Source: Cyclobacteriaceae bacterium (GTDB lineage Bacteria; Bacteroidota; Bacteroidia; Cytophagales; Cyclobacteriaceae). From it: a stretch of 64,000 nucleotides of DNA. Numbering within the stretch: position 1 is the first letter of the stretch; each line of letters opens with the position of its first letter. The DNA is taken from NCBI GenBank assembly GCA_028285685.1, contig JANQOR010000004.1, positions 124,001 through 188,000 on the forward strand, in the 5' to 3' direction. Below the pieces are notes generated by a model. It did not search any database. It was not told where the DNA came from and saw only the letters and a list, made by a program, of their open reading frames with translations. Positions 44,301 to 52,671 of the stretch are shown in pieces. The position numbers were made by a program, and so were the translations under genes.

Positions 44301-45445
44301 TCCATCACCTGTCTGGCAGTTAGATCCGGAAACTCTGCACGAACCAGAGCAGCTACTCCAGCAACGATAGGGGAAGAGAAAGATGTACCCGATTGAGTTC
44401 CATAACCGTCATTATTTATCGTAGAATAAAGGGAGGCGCCTGGAGCCATGATATCCACAAAATAATTGTACGTTGAGTTGGTCCATCGATTGTCATTTGC
44501 ATCTACTGCACCCACAGAAAGTACGTTTTTATAGCTAGCTGGATAAAACAAAGCCTCCGGTTCGGCCTGGGCACCGTCATTCCCCGCGGACACCGCGATT
44601 ACTACATCTTTTTCCAACACCGCATAGTCGATGATGTCTTGCTCTGATTGAAGGGGAGCTCTTGCCGATCCCCAGGACAGGTTCAATACCTCCATGCTCA
44701 TATCAGCGGCATAGATGATGGCTTCAAATCTTATGCCTTTAAGAGCCGCAATTTTTGAGTTGAAGCCGACCCCGGAGATTCCGATTGAGTTGTCAGTGCT
44801 TGCGCCAGCGATTCCTGCAACTCGCGTCCCATGTTCATTTCCATCTGATGACGGGTCATTGTCATCGTCTTCAAAATCATAGCCATAAAAATCGTCGATG
44901 AACCCATTCCCGTCATTGTCCAAATTATCTATAGGGTCTGCCGTATTTTCCCAGATACTTGCTTGAAGGTCCGCATGATCCAAGTCGATACCGGTGTCAC
45001 TTATGCCAATGACGATATCATCATCCCCGCGAGTGATGTCCCAGGCATCATAGGCGCTTATTTGTTCGAGATAGCTTTGGTTTGATTCATTCGAAGGGTC
45101 TGAGGGGAGATAAAGGGGTTCATACTTGAGCATCGGTTCGGCATAGATGACATTTGGATCGTGAAGCAATTGGTTAATCAACTGAACGGGGTCCTGACCC
45201 CCTTCAACTCTTACCTTACAAACACCATCAAGAATTGATGGCTTTCCCTTTTCTCTCTTGTGTAAGATGTGGACCTCATTGCCAAGGTTTTCGAAATCAG
45301 AACCGTCAACCTTTACTTTGGCGATGATCCAATCGGGATCTAAGTCCTTCTCAGAAATACCATTGGGAAGGTGATACTTTTTCTGCGAGGTGACAGAAAA
45401 AATCACAGTGACCAATAGTAAATGTGTGAGCAGTGACCTCATCAC
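41372..45445 (-). CDS. Subtilase (S8) protease with PKD-like domain and T9SS sorting domain
   Basis: 1357 residues. Signal peptide (LLTHLLLVTVIFSVTS), a prodomain-like segment (about 30-110), and an S8 catalytic domain with Asp150 (GISDTGID), His205 (EHGTRVAG) and Ser355 (GTSFSSP). Several Ig-like modules follow, including one PKD-type repeat (TWNWDFGQGTTSTIQNP). The last 80 residues (IYPNPSDGHVVLLSQSN, SLWNLSGSLITKLQ, LNPGIYILKLETEG) are a type A T9SS C-terminal signal, so it is exported by the Por system and anchored or released at the cell surface. Likely degrades extracellular protein. It sits 6 bp after an SDR gene and may end a longer operon. Confidence 0.93.
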   Translation of the reverse strand: MMRSLLTHLLLVTVIFSVTSQKKYHLPNGISEKDLDPDWIIAKVKVDGSDFENLGNEVHILHKREKGKPSILDGVCKVRVEGGQDPVQLINQLLHDPNVIYAEPMLKYEPLYLPSDPSNESNQSYLEQISAYDAWDITRGDDDIVIGISDTGIDLDHADLQASIWENTADPIDNLDNDGNGFIDDFYGYDFEDDDNDPSSDGNEHGTRVAGIAGASTDNSIGISGVGFNSKIAALKGIRFEAIIYAADMSMEVLNLSWGSARAPLQSEQDIIDYAVLEKDVVIAVSAGNDGAQAEPEALFYPASYKNVLSVGAVDANDNRWTNSTYNYFVDIMAPGASLYSTINNDGYGTQSGTSFSSPIVAGVAALVRAEFPDLTARQVMERVRISADDIYDIGTNSFFEGKLGHGRVNAFNAVSQTNLKSVRVTDFEAQTAFSNNLFFGDTVTFNLEQTNFLSPTEELQITISSPEDNFSIAENVVHLPALNTLEVGNSTFDIVLSDNLEPETPIVLRLDLMEGAYTDYQFIQTATSPDHIDFGSDLKMTIAGNGNLGFADQFFSHGSGILHNGNTILTYAGLIVAQSEMSVSDNVISDYATQSREQNFNSKKNYKLLHHPVANLFGYSEFEDPINNLIIEQSNYSWIGDDYILLRYRLVNNSDTQLDNLSIGLFADFDLDDPLKNEAAFDGSGEYVFTKNLAETLFSGVKVISTGTPRYSVLDVDNQNGNDFDVETTFDDASKYDFLVNQQLAAAGTNGDGNDVAMLIGTTIAQLGAFDSEFFNVIVAAGPTQSGLEAQFANAENQLSQIVSNPRILESVVSCEGSQVKINPQAGEVYQFFQDPEGLVQLQEGTEFTTGTIDQDTAFYVKNMDAAYASDIFQIPVRLIEEVANFRIEPDTLYLDNSTNVVSFIDESFQPMTWNWDFGQGTTSTIQNPMLSFNQAGQYEISLTVENEAGCLDTTVKTLVVAERPDSPVFTTFNICPGDLVTLSDPSADFLKVFSNEQDLNPTHQGNDLEVGPFSGNTTIFVSGIYNQFESLKTPVEIVVEQFSTNFTIEIDTTSVAHQIIVRPPLDAESLEWFVNDVSQGTENEIVLDSAELQVNIRLDQTNENDCTVSEEKTFTFSSSSIPSQQDVIFCENGFSLLQPQNGEIFGFYRDVELTDLIKKGTELLVTESMQIFVVGLDDGLPSEPIEVNVTFEEFELEIVSTSQKIGEKNRISLSTNPSEGISQFEWYIDGDLVETSAKPTFTLNDDLYEIVAKITNDNGCIHSDTLQLDLIPPLGVQIANLFIIYPNPSDGHVVLLSQSNSKVNDLSLWNLSGSLITKLQFASSLDLSFLNPGIYILKLETEGSIYERRLIVRPD

Positions 45446-45451
45446 GAATTA

Positions 45452-46252
45452 TTATGTAACGCTTAGCTTCCTAATAGCTATGGATGCTGCTTTTGGCCAA
45501 AAACGCTTAAGATAAATTCCTAATTTCTCCTTGGCTCCAGCAATATAAGCTTCTTGCTTATTTGATTCGATAGCTTTTACGATCAAACGCGCACATTTAT
45601 CGGCGGACATACCTTTATTCTGTGCTGCATCCATCTTGTTCTGTGGGGTTCCGTCTCCTACTAATGCGTTGAAAGAGATATTGGTCTTGATGTATCCCGG
45701 AAGAATCAAGGTGACCTTTATATTGTCTTTATGATGTTCTGCTCTTAGCACATCATAGAAACCGTGAAGTGCGTGTTTCGAGGCACCATATGCGGATCTA
45801 TATGGAGTATTGACAATTCCAACAGCACTTGTGACGATCACATGATGCCCTGTTTTTCTTTCGATCATTTTCGGAAGCAGAAATTTAGAAAGTGATATCG
45901 TGCCGAAATAATTCACTTCCATCAGCCTTCTATCCACTTCGTGAGAGGTGTTGATAATTAGGTCGCGTTGGCTTAGTCCTGCATTGTTGATCAGAATATC
46001 AATGGACCCAAACAGGGATTCTGCATCCCTCACTTTTGACTGTAAAGATTCGCGGTCTTCTAAGTCAAGTGGTAGGATCTTTATTTCAGCTGAACTGGAT
46101 GAGCAATCCTTTTTGACTCTCTCAAGTTCTTCTACGCGCCGTGCTGAAAGTATTAGCTTGAGATATTTGTTTGAAAGTTGTCTTGCTAATGCTTCGCCAA
46201 TGCCAGAGGAAGCACCGGTCAACCAAATGACCTTGTCAGAGACTTTCGTCAT
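45452..46252 (-). CDS. Short-chain dehydrogenase/reductase (SDR)
   Basis: 266 residues from the ATG at 46252 (MTKVSDKVIWLTGASSGIGE). The longer open frame adds 31 implausible residues. Motifs: TGASSGIG, NNAG (ILINNAGLSQRD) and Y-x-x-x-K in SAYGASKHALHGFYDVLRAE. A hydrophobic C terminus (GIYLKRFWPKAASIAIRKL) is like that of DltE/DHRS7-type enzymes. The start overlaps the preceding membrane protein gene by 17 bp. The substrate is unknown. Confidence 0.88.
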   Translation of the reverse strand: MTKVSDKVIWLTGASSGIGEALARQLSNKYLKLILSARRVEELERVKKDCSSSSAEIKILPLDLEDRESLQSKVRDAESLFGSIDILINNAGLSQRDLIINTSHEVDRRLMEVNYFGTISLSKFLLPKMIERKTGHHVIVTSAVGIVNTPYRSAYGASKHALHGFYDVLRAEHHKDNIKVTLILPGYIKTNISFNALVGDGTPQNKMDAAQNKGMSADKCARLIVKAIESNKQEAYIAGAKEKLGIYLKRFWPKAASIAIRKLSVT

Positions 46253-46634
46253 TCTTCTGTTTGTTGTCCTCGATGAAAACGTAAATCGTATAAACGCCGA
46301 TTGCAGTTCCAACCGGAAAGCTGAAGATAGAAAGGCATCCGGCAATCATGAGAAATACCATTCCCCATTTTTTACCTTGAAGCGTGGCAATTCCGCCAAT
46401 AACAGACGGCAGTGCCGCAAAAATGAAAAGGAAGAATAACACTGCTTTTACAACCGTGCCGATCAAGGGCAAGATCCAGCGGGCATCACGTCCTTCCTCT
46501 TCAATAATAGAAGCCTCTAAAAATGGGAAGAAAGCACTAAACACACCTGCGATGAGTAAAAAGATGGCTGTGTACAGAGCTCCATAGCAAATGTGAACGA
46601 TGCCAAGTGTCTTTTTATGAGAATGTAAATCCAT
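46236..46634 (-). CDS. Small four-span membrane protein
   Basis: 132 residues, nearly all hydrophobic: spans at about 9-33, 48-70, 74-91 and 94-120. No signal peptide and no recognisable motif. The charged ends (MDLHSHKK, EDNKQKNDESL) are probably cytoplasmic. It lies 2 bp after folA and overlaps the SDR gene by 17 bp, so is clearly part of the operon. Function unknown. Confidence 0.7.
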   Translation of the reverse strand: MDLHSHKKTLGIVHICYGALYTAIFLLIAGVFSAFFPFLEASIIEEEGRDARWILPLIGTVVKAVLFFLFIFAALPSVIGGIATLQGKKWGMVFLMIAGCLSIFSFPVGTAIGVYTIYVFIEDNKQKNDESL

Positions 46635-46636
46635 GA

Positions 46637-47137
46637 CTATTTCTTTTTGTAAACGACAAAATCAAATGAATAACGGTGCTTGTCATCAATATCATGATGG
46701 TCTCGTGAGATTTCAATCCATTTCCCCTGATCAAACTCAGGAAAAGTGATTTCGCCTTCAAAGTCACCATTAATTTCGGTCAAATATATCTTATCCGCAA
46801 GCGCGAGACCTTGTCGGTAGATTTCCCCACCTCCAATAATGAAGGCCTCTTTTTCTCCCATTTTTCTGGCGGTTGCAAGTGCGTCTTCCAGTGATTGAAA
46901 GACAGTTGCTCCTTCAGCTAGGTAGTCGCTTTGTCTTGTGATCACCAGGTTAGGGCGTTGAGGCAGCGGTTGAAATTTGGGAGGAAGTGATTCCCAATTT
47001 TTTCGTCCCATAATGACGTAGTGATTTTTTGTGGTTTCCTTGAAATACCTAAAATCATCAGGTAAGTGCCAGGGAATGTCATTGTCTTTTCCGATCACGC
47101 GATTGCTACCCATGGCTGCTATCATTGATGTAATCAT
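46637..47137 (-). CDS. folA: Dihydrofolate reductase
   Basis: 166 residues, the usual length. Reduces dihydrofolate to tetrahydrofolate with NADPH. Conserved segments: SMIAAMGSNRVIGKDNDIPW (substrate and Met20-loop region), the catalytic acid in HLPDDFRYFK, VIMGRKNWESLP and FIIGGGEIYRQGL. It starts 1 bp after the fmt stop. Adjacency of folA to fmt links folate reduction with formyl-tetrahydrofolate use. Confidence 0.95.
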   Translation of the reverse strand: MITSMIAAMGSNRVIGKDNDIPWHLPDDFRYFKETTKNHYVIMGRKNWESLPPKFQPLPQRPNLVITRQSDYLAEGATVFQSLEDALATARKMGEKEAFIIGGGEIYRQGLALADKIYLTEINGDFEGEITFPEFDQGKWIEISRDHHDIDDKHRYSFDFVVYKKK

Positions 47138-47138
47138 G

Positions 47139-48068
47139 CTATTCCTGGTTGAGTTGATAGCCCCGTAAAAATTCGATTATATTCATCTTCTTTTTGCCTT
47201 CCAGTTGAAGTTCTACAATATCCATAGATCCGTCCTTTGTTTTTATCCTCAAGTAGGTCTTATTGTCTGTCTCAAATTCCCCGATTCCTTTCCCGCTTTC
47301 CTGCTCAGCCTCCATCATTGAAAAAACTTTTAACTTCTTGTTCTCCAGAGTAGTCCAGGCAGTCGGATAGGGTGATAGTCCTCTAACGAAATTGCGAATG
47401 GATTCACTGCTCCGATTCCAGTCAATCCTGCAGTCGTCTTTGAAAATCTTCGGGGCATTTTTGAGCGGTCGATCGCTCTCTTGAGGTACTTGTGAGTATT
47501 TACCTGTACTAATAGCAGCAGCCGTTTTCACTACCAATTCTGCACCTTTTTTCATTAGACGTTCATAAAGTGTGCCCACTGTATCTATCTCGTTTATCGG
47601 TTCCTTTTCCTGGAAAATTATTTCGCCAGTATCAATTTCGTGCTTCAGGAAAAAAGTTGTCACTCCAGTTTCTTTTTCTCCATTGATGATAGCCCAGTTT
47701 ATGGGAGCTGCACCTCTATATTGAGGGAGGAGTGAGGCATGCAAGTTGAAAGTACCCAATTCCGGCATATTCCAGACTACTTCCGGAAGCATTCTAAATG
47801 CCACGACAATTTGAAGGTTAGCATTGAAGGATTTAAGTTCTTCCAGGAATTCGGGAGCTTTTAAATTCGTGGGTTGAAGAAGAGGAAGCTGGGCTTCCAG
47901 TGCATATTGCTTGACAGCAGACGAACCCATTTTTTTTCCTCTTCCTTGCGGCTTATCCGGAGAGGTAACAACAGCAGCAATAAGAAAGCCAGATTCTACA
48001 AGTTGCTTCAAGCTTTCAGCTGCAAAATCTGGCGTTCCTAAAAAAACGATTCGAAGATCTTTGCCCAT
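47139..48068 (-). CDS. fmt: Methionyl-tRNA formyltransferase
   Basis: 309 residues. Formylates initiator Met-tRNA with 10-formyltetrahydrofolate. N-terminal catalytic domain: VFLGTPDFAAESLKQLVESG, NLHASLLPQYRGAAPINWAI (Asn, His catalytic pair) and FLKHEIDTGEIIFQ (catalytic Asp). The C-terminal tRNA-binding OB-like domain begins near KNAPKIFKDDCRIDW. It lies 27 bp after the PDZ/aspartyl protease gene and 1 bp before folA. Confidence 0.95.
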   Translation of the reverse strand: MGKDLRIVFLGTPDFAAESLKQLVESGFLIAAVVTSPDKPQGRGKKMGSSAVKQYALEAQLPLLQPTNLKAPEFLEELKSFNANLQIVVAFRMLPEVVWNMPELGTFNLHASLLPQYRGAAPINWAIINGEKETGVTTFFLKHEIDTGEIIFQEKEPINEIDTVGTLYERLMKKGAELVVKTAAAISTGKYSQVPQESDRPLKNAPKIFKDDCRIDWNRSSESIRNFVRGLSPYPTAWTTLENKKLKVFSMMEAEQESGKGIGEFETDNKTYLRIKTKDGSMDIVELQLEGKKKMNIIEFLRGYQLNQE

Positions 48069-48095
48069 TCTTCAAGCAAAGAAAAGAACCTTTGA

Positions 48096-49262
48096 TTATT
48101 TGATCAGAGATCGAAGTTCCAAATTGATTGTTTTTTCCGATCCATCCTGAAGGATTCTTAATTCAGCGGTCTCCCCATCCTGGCGAAGTAGCTTCTTTAC
48201 GTCGGCCATGCTGATTTCCTGCATGCTCTTGCCATTCACCGCCAACAGCTCTGAATCAACCTTGATTCCAGCTTCGGAAGCAGGACTGTTTTCAAAAACA
48301 TAGTGAATGAGTACTTTGTTTTTGTCATGATCTTTCTGGATTTCAATTCCGCTGCAGTTGACATGAAACTGCTCTCCCCACCTGCTATTTTTATTTAGGT
48401 ATAGCATTCCATCGGGAATGTCAACCGTGATATTGTACATTCTCAAAATTTTACTTCCTAGAATTCCCGACACTTTTTTATCGCCCTGGATTCCAGTCGC
48501 GGAAGCACTAATTCCAATGGGCAAGTCCTCGATTAGCTGCTGCCCAAATGCAAACGAAAGAACGTGTCCCTCGTAGTGAAGGCTCTCTTCCTCGGAAATT
48601 CCCATTACGTGGTAGGAATAGTGTTTTCCCGTTTTGTGGATCACGTCGTACTTTTCAGCATAAGGAGAATTGAAGTCGAGGGTGGTCCCGGCTCCTGTCA
48701 TTACATAGAACGTGCCATCATGAGGTTCACCGTTATTTAATACCACTGTACCCTCGATCACAGGTATCGACAGATTCAAATCAAAAGGTATCCCGTCACC
48801 TGTTTTCGGTACCCTGCCATGATCATAAATATTCATAGTCTTGTCATCATAGTTGATGTGAACTGAATGGTGCTGCAATAAGTCGTAACCAAGTATTCCG
48901 TCAATATCGTGTCCAAGGCTAATTTCAAGGTGATTTAGGTCAGTGGTGTACACCTTGATGTTTTTTTCCATCAAAAAGTGATTGATCGCTAGTGTGTTAT
49001 GCTTGATCAAGTGCCAAACTGATTTTGTCTGATTAAAGGCAACCTCTTTTTTATTGAGTTTTAGCTGTTCTGCAACGTCAAGATCAAGAACTGTAAGACC
49101 CGATCCGGTATCAAATATGAACTCCAATGGGTCTGAATCATCGATACTTACTTTGATGATGATATGGTCTCCATAAAGCTCGAATGGAATGCTGGTGATC
49201 GGCATTTGAGCATTTGCAGATAGTCCGATAATGAATGCTATAAAATAAAATAGTTTTTTCAT
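48096..49262 (-). CDS. Retropepsin-like aspartyl protease with PDZ domain
   Basis: 388 residues with a signal peptide (LFYFIAFIIGLSANA). Two retropepsin-like lobes: the first has a full catalytic triad D51-T-G in FIFDTGSGLTVLD, the second has M188-T-G-A where D-T-G-A is usual. A C-terminal PDZ domain follows (about 300-388, FENSPASEAGIKVDSELLAV). This PDZ-aspartyl layout is common in Bacteroidota; the substrates are unknown. Loss of the second Asp could cripple activity or signal dimerisation. First gene of a likely operon with fmt and folA. Confidence 0.85.
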   Translation of the reverse strand: MKKLFYFIAFIIGLSANAQMPITSIPFELYGDHIIIKVSIDDSDPLEFIFDTGSGLTVLDLDVAEQLKLNKKEVAFNQTKSVWHLIKHNTLAINHFLMEKNIKVYTTDLNHLEISLGHDIDGILGYDLLQHHSVHINYDDKTMNIYDHGRVPKTGDGIPFDLNLSIPVIEGTVVLNNGEPHDGTFYVMTGAGTTLDFNSPYAEKYDVIHKTGKHYSYHVMGISEEESLHYEGHVLSFAFGQQLIEDLPIGISASATGIQGDKKVSGILGSKILRMYNITVDIPDGMLYLNKNSRWGEQFHVNCSGIEIQKDHDKNKVLIHYVFENSPASEAGIKVDSELLAVNGKSMQEISMADVKKLLRQDGETAELRILQDGSEKTINLELRSLIK

Positions 49263-49396
49263 GGTAATTCTTTTAGTCGTGCCGGTTAACGTGTTGCTGA
49301 TTAGTCAAAACGATTAAAAATGCTTAGGTATCGCTAATTTAAATACTTTGATGCGAACATTTATGATATGTTGTATGTTCGATAAAAAAAGAAATA

Positions 49397-50257
49397 ATGA
49401 ACAAACGAATTTGGTTAATCACCGGCTGTTCAACAGGTTTCGGAAGGGAGTTGGCAAAAGTAGTTTCCGAAAATGGTGAAATGGTTATCGGTACGGTCAG
49501 GAAAGAGGAGCAAATTGCAGAGCTGCAAGGTCTGAACAAGGATCTCATTAGAGGTATTGTACTGGATGTTCAAGACCAATCCAGTATTGATGGAGCGAGA
49601 CAGCTTCTTGAAAATGAATTTGGCAGGGTCGATGTTTTGGTAAATAATGCGGGGTACGGCACCATTGGTTCGATCGAAGAAACTACCGAGCGGGAGATTG
49701 TTCGACAGTTTGATGTGAACGTCTACGGCGCAATTCGAATGATTAAACTGGCTCTTCCATTCATGAGGAAGCAGCGTTCGGGCCACATTTTGAATATCAC
49801 CTCCATTGCTGGACTGAACGGATTTCCTGGTATCGGAATCTATAATGGGAGCAAATTCGCGCTGGAAGGTATTGGAGAGGCTCTTGCGGCAGAAACTAAA
49901 CACCTAGGAATCAAGGTTACAAACGTCGAACCTGGCCCTTTCAGAACAGACTGGGCAGGGCGCTCAGCGACCTACAATGAGTCTAAGATTGATGATTACA
50001 GGGATAGTGCTGCCAAAAATATGGATTCCATAAGAAGTGTCAGTGGAACCCAGATTGGAGACCCCATCAAGGCTGTTAAGGCAATGTACGAGCTCACAAA
50101 GTTGGAACATCCACCTGTTCACTTGCCGCTTGGCGGCCCGGCCTATAATCGAGTGTCAATAAAACTTGCAGAGTTCAAGGAAGAAGTTGAAAAATTTGAA
50201 TACCTCGGTAAACCAACCGATTACACCGAGGAGGAATTAAAGGAGCTAGAGCGATGA
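49397..50257 (+). CDS. Short-chain dehydrogenase/reductase (SDR)
   Basis: 286 residues. TGCSTGFG coenzyme motif, NNAG in VLVNNAGYGTIGSIEETT, catalytic Ser in LNITSIAGLNG and Y-x-x-x-K in GIYNGSKFALEGIGEALAAE. Sequence context fits the oxidoreductase group that often sits with cupins. Its TGA stop overlaps the ATG of the cupin gene (ATGA), so both are translated together. Divergent from the PDZ protease gene across 134 bp. Confidence 0.9.
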   Translation: MNKRIWLITGCSTGFGRELAKVVSENGEMVIGTVRKEEQIAELQGLNKDLIRGIVLDVQDQSSIDGARQLLENEFGRVDVLVNNAGYGTIGSIEETTEREIVRQFDVNVYGAIRMIKLALPFMRKQRSGHILNITSIAGLNGFPGIGIYNGSKFALEGIGEALAAETKHLGIKVTNVEPGPFRTDWAGRSATYNESKIDDYRDSAAKNMDSIRSVSGTQIGDPIKAVKAMYELTKLEHPPVHLPLGGPAYNRVSIKLAEFKEEVEKFEYLGKPTDYTEEELKELER

Positions 50258-50619
50258 ATGCCATCAACATCAGAAGTAAATTCGATCTGTTCTCGGAGAA
50301 TTGGACTCCAAAGATCATTGGTGAGTTGAATGGTCAACAAGTAAAGCTTGCGAAGCTCAAAGACGAGTTCGTATGGCACAGCCACGAAGAAGAAGATGAA
50401 CTTTTCATGATTTTCAAAGGAACCCTTATCATGGAATTTAGGGATCGCACGGAAAGATTAATGGAAGGGGATATGCTAATCGTACCACGAGGAGTCGAAC
50501 ATTTCCCCAGAACCGAAAATGGTGAGGAAGTTTGGGTTTTACTATTTGAGCCCAAGGCTACCAAGCACACAGGAGAGGTAGAACATGAGAAGACCGTCCA
50601 CGATCAGGAGTGGATTTAG
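50254..50619 (+). CDS. Cupin-domain protein
   Basis: 121 residues, single cupin barrel. Metal-binding motif 1: WHSHEEEDELFMIFKGTLIM (His, His, Glu); motif 2: EGDMLIVPRGVEHFPR. The metal triad is complete. The gene is coupled to the SDR by a 4-bp overlap, suggesting a shared small-molecule pathway, unknown. The stop abuts that of the convergent VOC gene. Confidence 0.88.
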   Translation: MNAINIRSKFDLFSENWTPKIIGELNGQQVKLAKLKDEFVWHSHEEEDELFMIFKGTLIMEFRDRTERLMEGDMLIVPRGVEHFPRTENGEEVWVLLFEPKATKHTGEVEHEKTVHDQEWI

Positions 50620-50994
50620 TTATCCCTCTGCATTCTGGTGTAGCGCTACCCGATTTCCTTCACTGTCTTCGAAATGTCCACAAAAGCCAAACTCACCTAT
50701 GCTGAACTTCGGATTGATAATTTTTCCGCCTGCTGCCTCAACCTTAGCAAGTACATCATCAATTTCTGGAACAGAAAAATATACCATAGATCCTTCGTAG
50801 GAAGGTGTGTAGCTTTCATTTTGAATTAAGGTGCCAGTCGCTCCGGGAGCCGAAGGGTCGAAGGGGAACCAACCCATTTTGGCATTGCCCATTTCGTTAA
50901 CAGCAATCTCATATCCAAAGATGGTCTCATAAAATTGTTTGGCCCGGTCAAGGTCGGTCACCGGGATCTCAAACCAGTTAACTGGATTATTCAT
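50620..50994 (-). CDS. VOC-family protein
   Basis: 124 residues with two vicinal-oxygen-chelate modules: [20 protein letters not shown] and [20 protein letters not shown], ending [16 protein letters not shown]. The second half of the fold is typical of the YdeI/glyoxalase-like group. The reaction is unknown. Monocistronic, meeting the cupin stop with no gap. Confidence 0.88.
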   Translation of the reverse strand: MNNPVNWFEIPVTDLDRAKQFYETIFGYEIAVNEMGNAKMGWFPFDPSAPGATGTLIQNESYTPSYEGSMVYFSVPEIDDVLAKVEAAGGKIINPKFSIGEFGFCGHFEDSEGNRVALHQNAEG

Positions 50995-51064
50995 TCCAAA
51001 AAAATAGCTAGAGAAACAGAAATATCCTTACGTTTCTTTTGAAAAATTCGATTTGGTGCATACC

Positions 51065-51430
51065 CTAATTTGATTTGTAGACCAAGCGATTGTAGGAATA
51101 TGAGACAATCAACAATGCCAGCGCCACCAAGGCTCCCATTTGCTCACCGTCACCTACTGACAAATGGCCTTCTAGGGCAAGAAGGAAATCTGCGAAAAAC
51201 CCAAAGTAAGCCCATTCTTTGAGCACCTGTGATTTATTGGTTATTATGGCTGTCACACCTAAAATTTTAAGAAAGGCTAGCGGAAAAATAATCCTCGAGT
51301 TGTAACCAAGTCGCACAAATACCTCGGACACCTCATCGGTATTGAAAAGGTACATACTTGCAGACATCAGCATCATAAGCGAAAGCAAACCAGTCGATGC
51401 CCAGTAGATGATCTTGTTTCTCTTTTCCAT
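51065..51430 (-). CDS. DoxX-like small membrane protein
   Basis: 121 residues with four membrane spans (about 8-27, 47-62, 72-88 and 98-115). FVRLGYNSRIIFPLAFLKIL is characteristic of the DoxX-like family (DUF417/DoxX group). The family's role is poorly defined, linked in places to redox or lipid metabolism. It lies 14 bp before the NamZ-like gene's stop, on the same strand. Confidence 0.8.
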   Translation of the reverse strand: MEKRNKIIYWASTGLLSLMMLMSASMYLFNTDEVSEVFVRLGYNSRIIFPLAFLKILGVTAIITNKSQVLKEWAYFGFFADFLLALEGHLSVGDGEQMGALVALALLIVSYSYNRLVYKSN

Positions 51431-51444
51431 GATTCTGTGAAGTT

Positions 51445-52593
51445 TTAATCGTAAAGTAAATAGGATTTTCTTTTCTCTTTGAACTCGGCTAGATCTTCGG
51501 CCCAGGTCTGCCTTATTTCCAGTTCTGACATGCCGGCGATTATTTGCTGTTGAAGCTTATCACTTCCTGCCAATCTCTTGAAATAGTTATTAAAAAAACC
51601 TTCCGTGTTCATTTTGTTGTAGGTGTCGATCAACAAACCAAGGCTTAGTTTGTGAGTCGGTTTGTCATCTTTAAAAGATAGTCCCTTACATTCCTGATCT
51701 TCGTAAGGTGGCCATTTAGCTCCCTCCATCGAAACCGGGGTAAACACATGGCTCGAATCCGGATATTGAGGATGTCCGATTTGTTGAAACGGGTGCGTCG
51801 TCCCTCTTCCTACAGATATGATAGTCCCTTCAAAAAGGCAAAGGCTCGGATAGAGAGAAATGCTAAGATCAGTTGGAAGATTTGGTGAGGGCTTCACTGG
51901 GAGAGAATACCGGGTCTGATGATTCCAATTTTGGTTTTTAACTACGCTAACATCACACTGAATTTCATTGTTGAGCCATTTTTCTCCATTGATCATATGC
52001 GCCAACTCACCCATCGTTAGCCCATAGACAATCGGTATAGGATGCATTCCCACGAATGAGCTAAAGGCTGTATCCAAAACTGGACCGTCCACGTAGCTTG
52101 CGTTGGGATTGGGTCGGTCAAGAATAATTACGGGGATGTCATTTTCTGCACAAGCCTCCATTACATAGTGCATCGTACTTATATAAGTGTAAAAACGGGC
52201 GCCCACGTCCTGGATGTCGAAGAGCATTACATCCACTCCGGCAAGCTGCTCTGGAGTTGGTTTTTTATTTTTTCCATACAGTGAAATGAGTTGGTATCCT
52301 TCCCTGCCTGTTTCGTATTCGATTTCAACACCATCACTAACTGTTCCTTTAAATCCGTGCTCTGGTGTAAATACCCTGGAGAGATCTATGTCCAAGTCCA
52401 AAAGTGTATCCACGAGGTGGGTGGTCCCTATCGTTGAACTATGATTTACAGTGGCGGCCACTTTTTTTCCCTTTAAGACAGGGATGTACTCAGTCAATTG
52501 ATAAGCGCCAGGCAAAACGGTTTTCGTTTGCACTTCGCTCTGCGCAGCGCATCCGAACACCAAAACCAATACAAAAAAGCATTTGTACATCAT
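51445..52593 (-). CDS. NamZ-like exo-beta-N-acetylmuramidase (DUF1343), lipoprotein
   Basis: 382 residues from the ATG at 52593 (MMYKCFFVLVLVFGCAAQ). The lipobox FGC places the lipidated Cys at 15. DUF1343 signature segments: AATVNHSSTIGTTHLVDTLL, FTPEHGFKGTVSDGV, LFDIQDVGARFYTYISTMHY and LDRPNPNASYVDGP. Characterised relatives such as Bacillus NamZ remove MurNAc from peptidoglycan ends. Activity is inferred. Divergent from the ABC permease gene across 78 bp, and upstream of DoxX. Confidence 0.9.
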   Translation of the reverse strand: MMYKCFFVLVLVFGCAAQSEVQTKTVLPGAYQLTEYIPVLKGKKVAATVNHSSTIGTTHLVDTLLDLDIDLSRVFTPEHGFKGTVSDGVEIEYETGREGYQLISLYGKNKKPTPEQLAGVDVMLFDIQDVGARFYTYISTMHYVMEACAENDIPVIILDRPNPNASYVDGPVLDTAFSSFVGMHPIPIVYGLTMGELAHMINGEKWLNNEIQCDVSVVKNQNWNHQTRYSLPVKPSPNLPTDLSISLYPSLCLFEGTIISVGRGTTHPFQQIGHPQYPDSSHVFTPVSMEGAKWPPYEDQECKGLSFKDDKPTHKLSLGLLIDTYNKMNTEGFFNNYFKRLAGSDKLQQQIIAGMSELEIRQTWAEDLAEFKEKRKSYLLYD

Positions 52594-52671
52594 AATGATC
52601 ACAAGGTAAAACACTTAATATTGCAATTAAATGATCTCACGGTTAAAAACTGCAAATCTGAGCAGCAGCAG

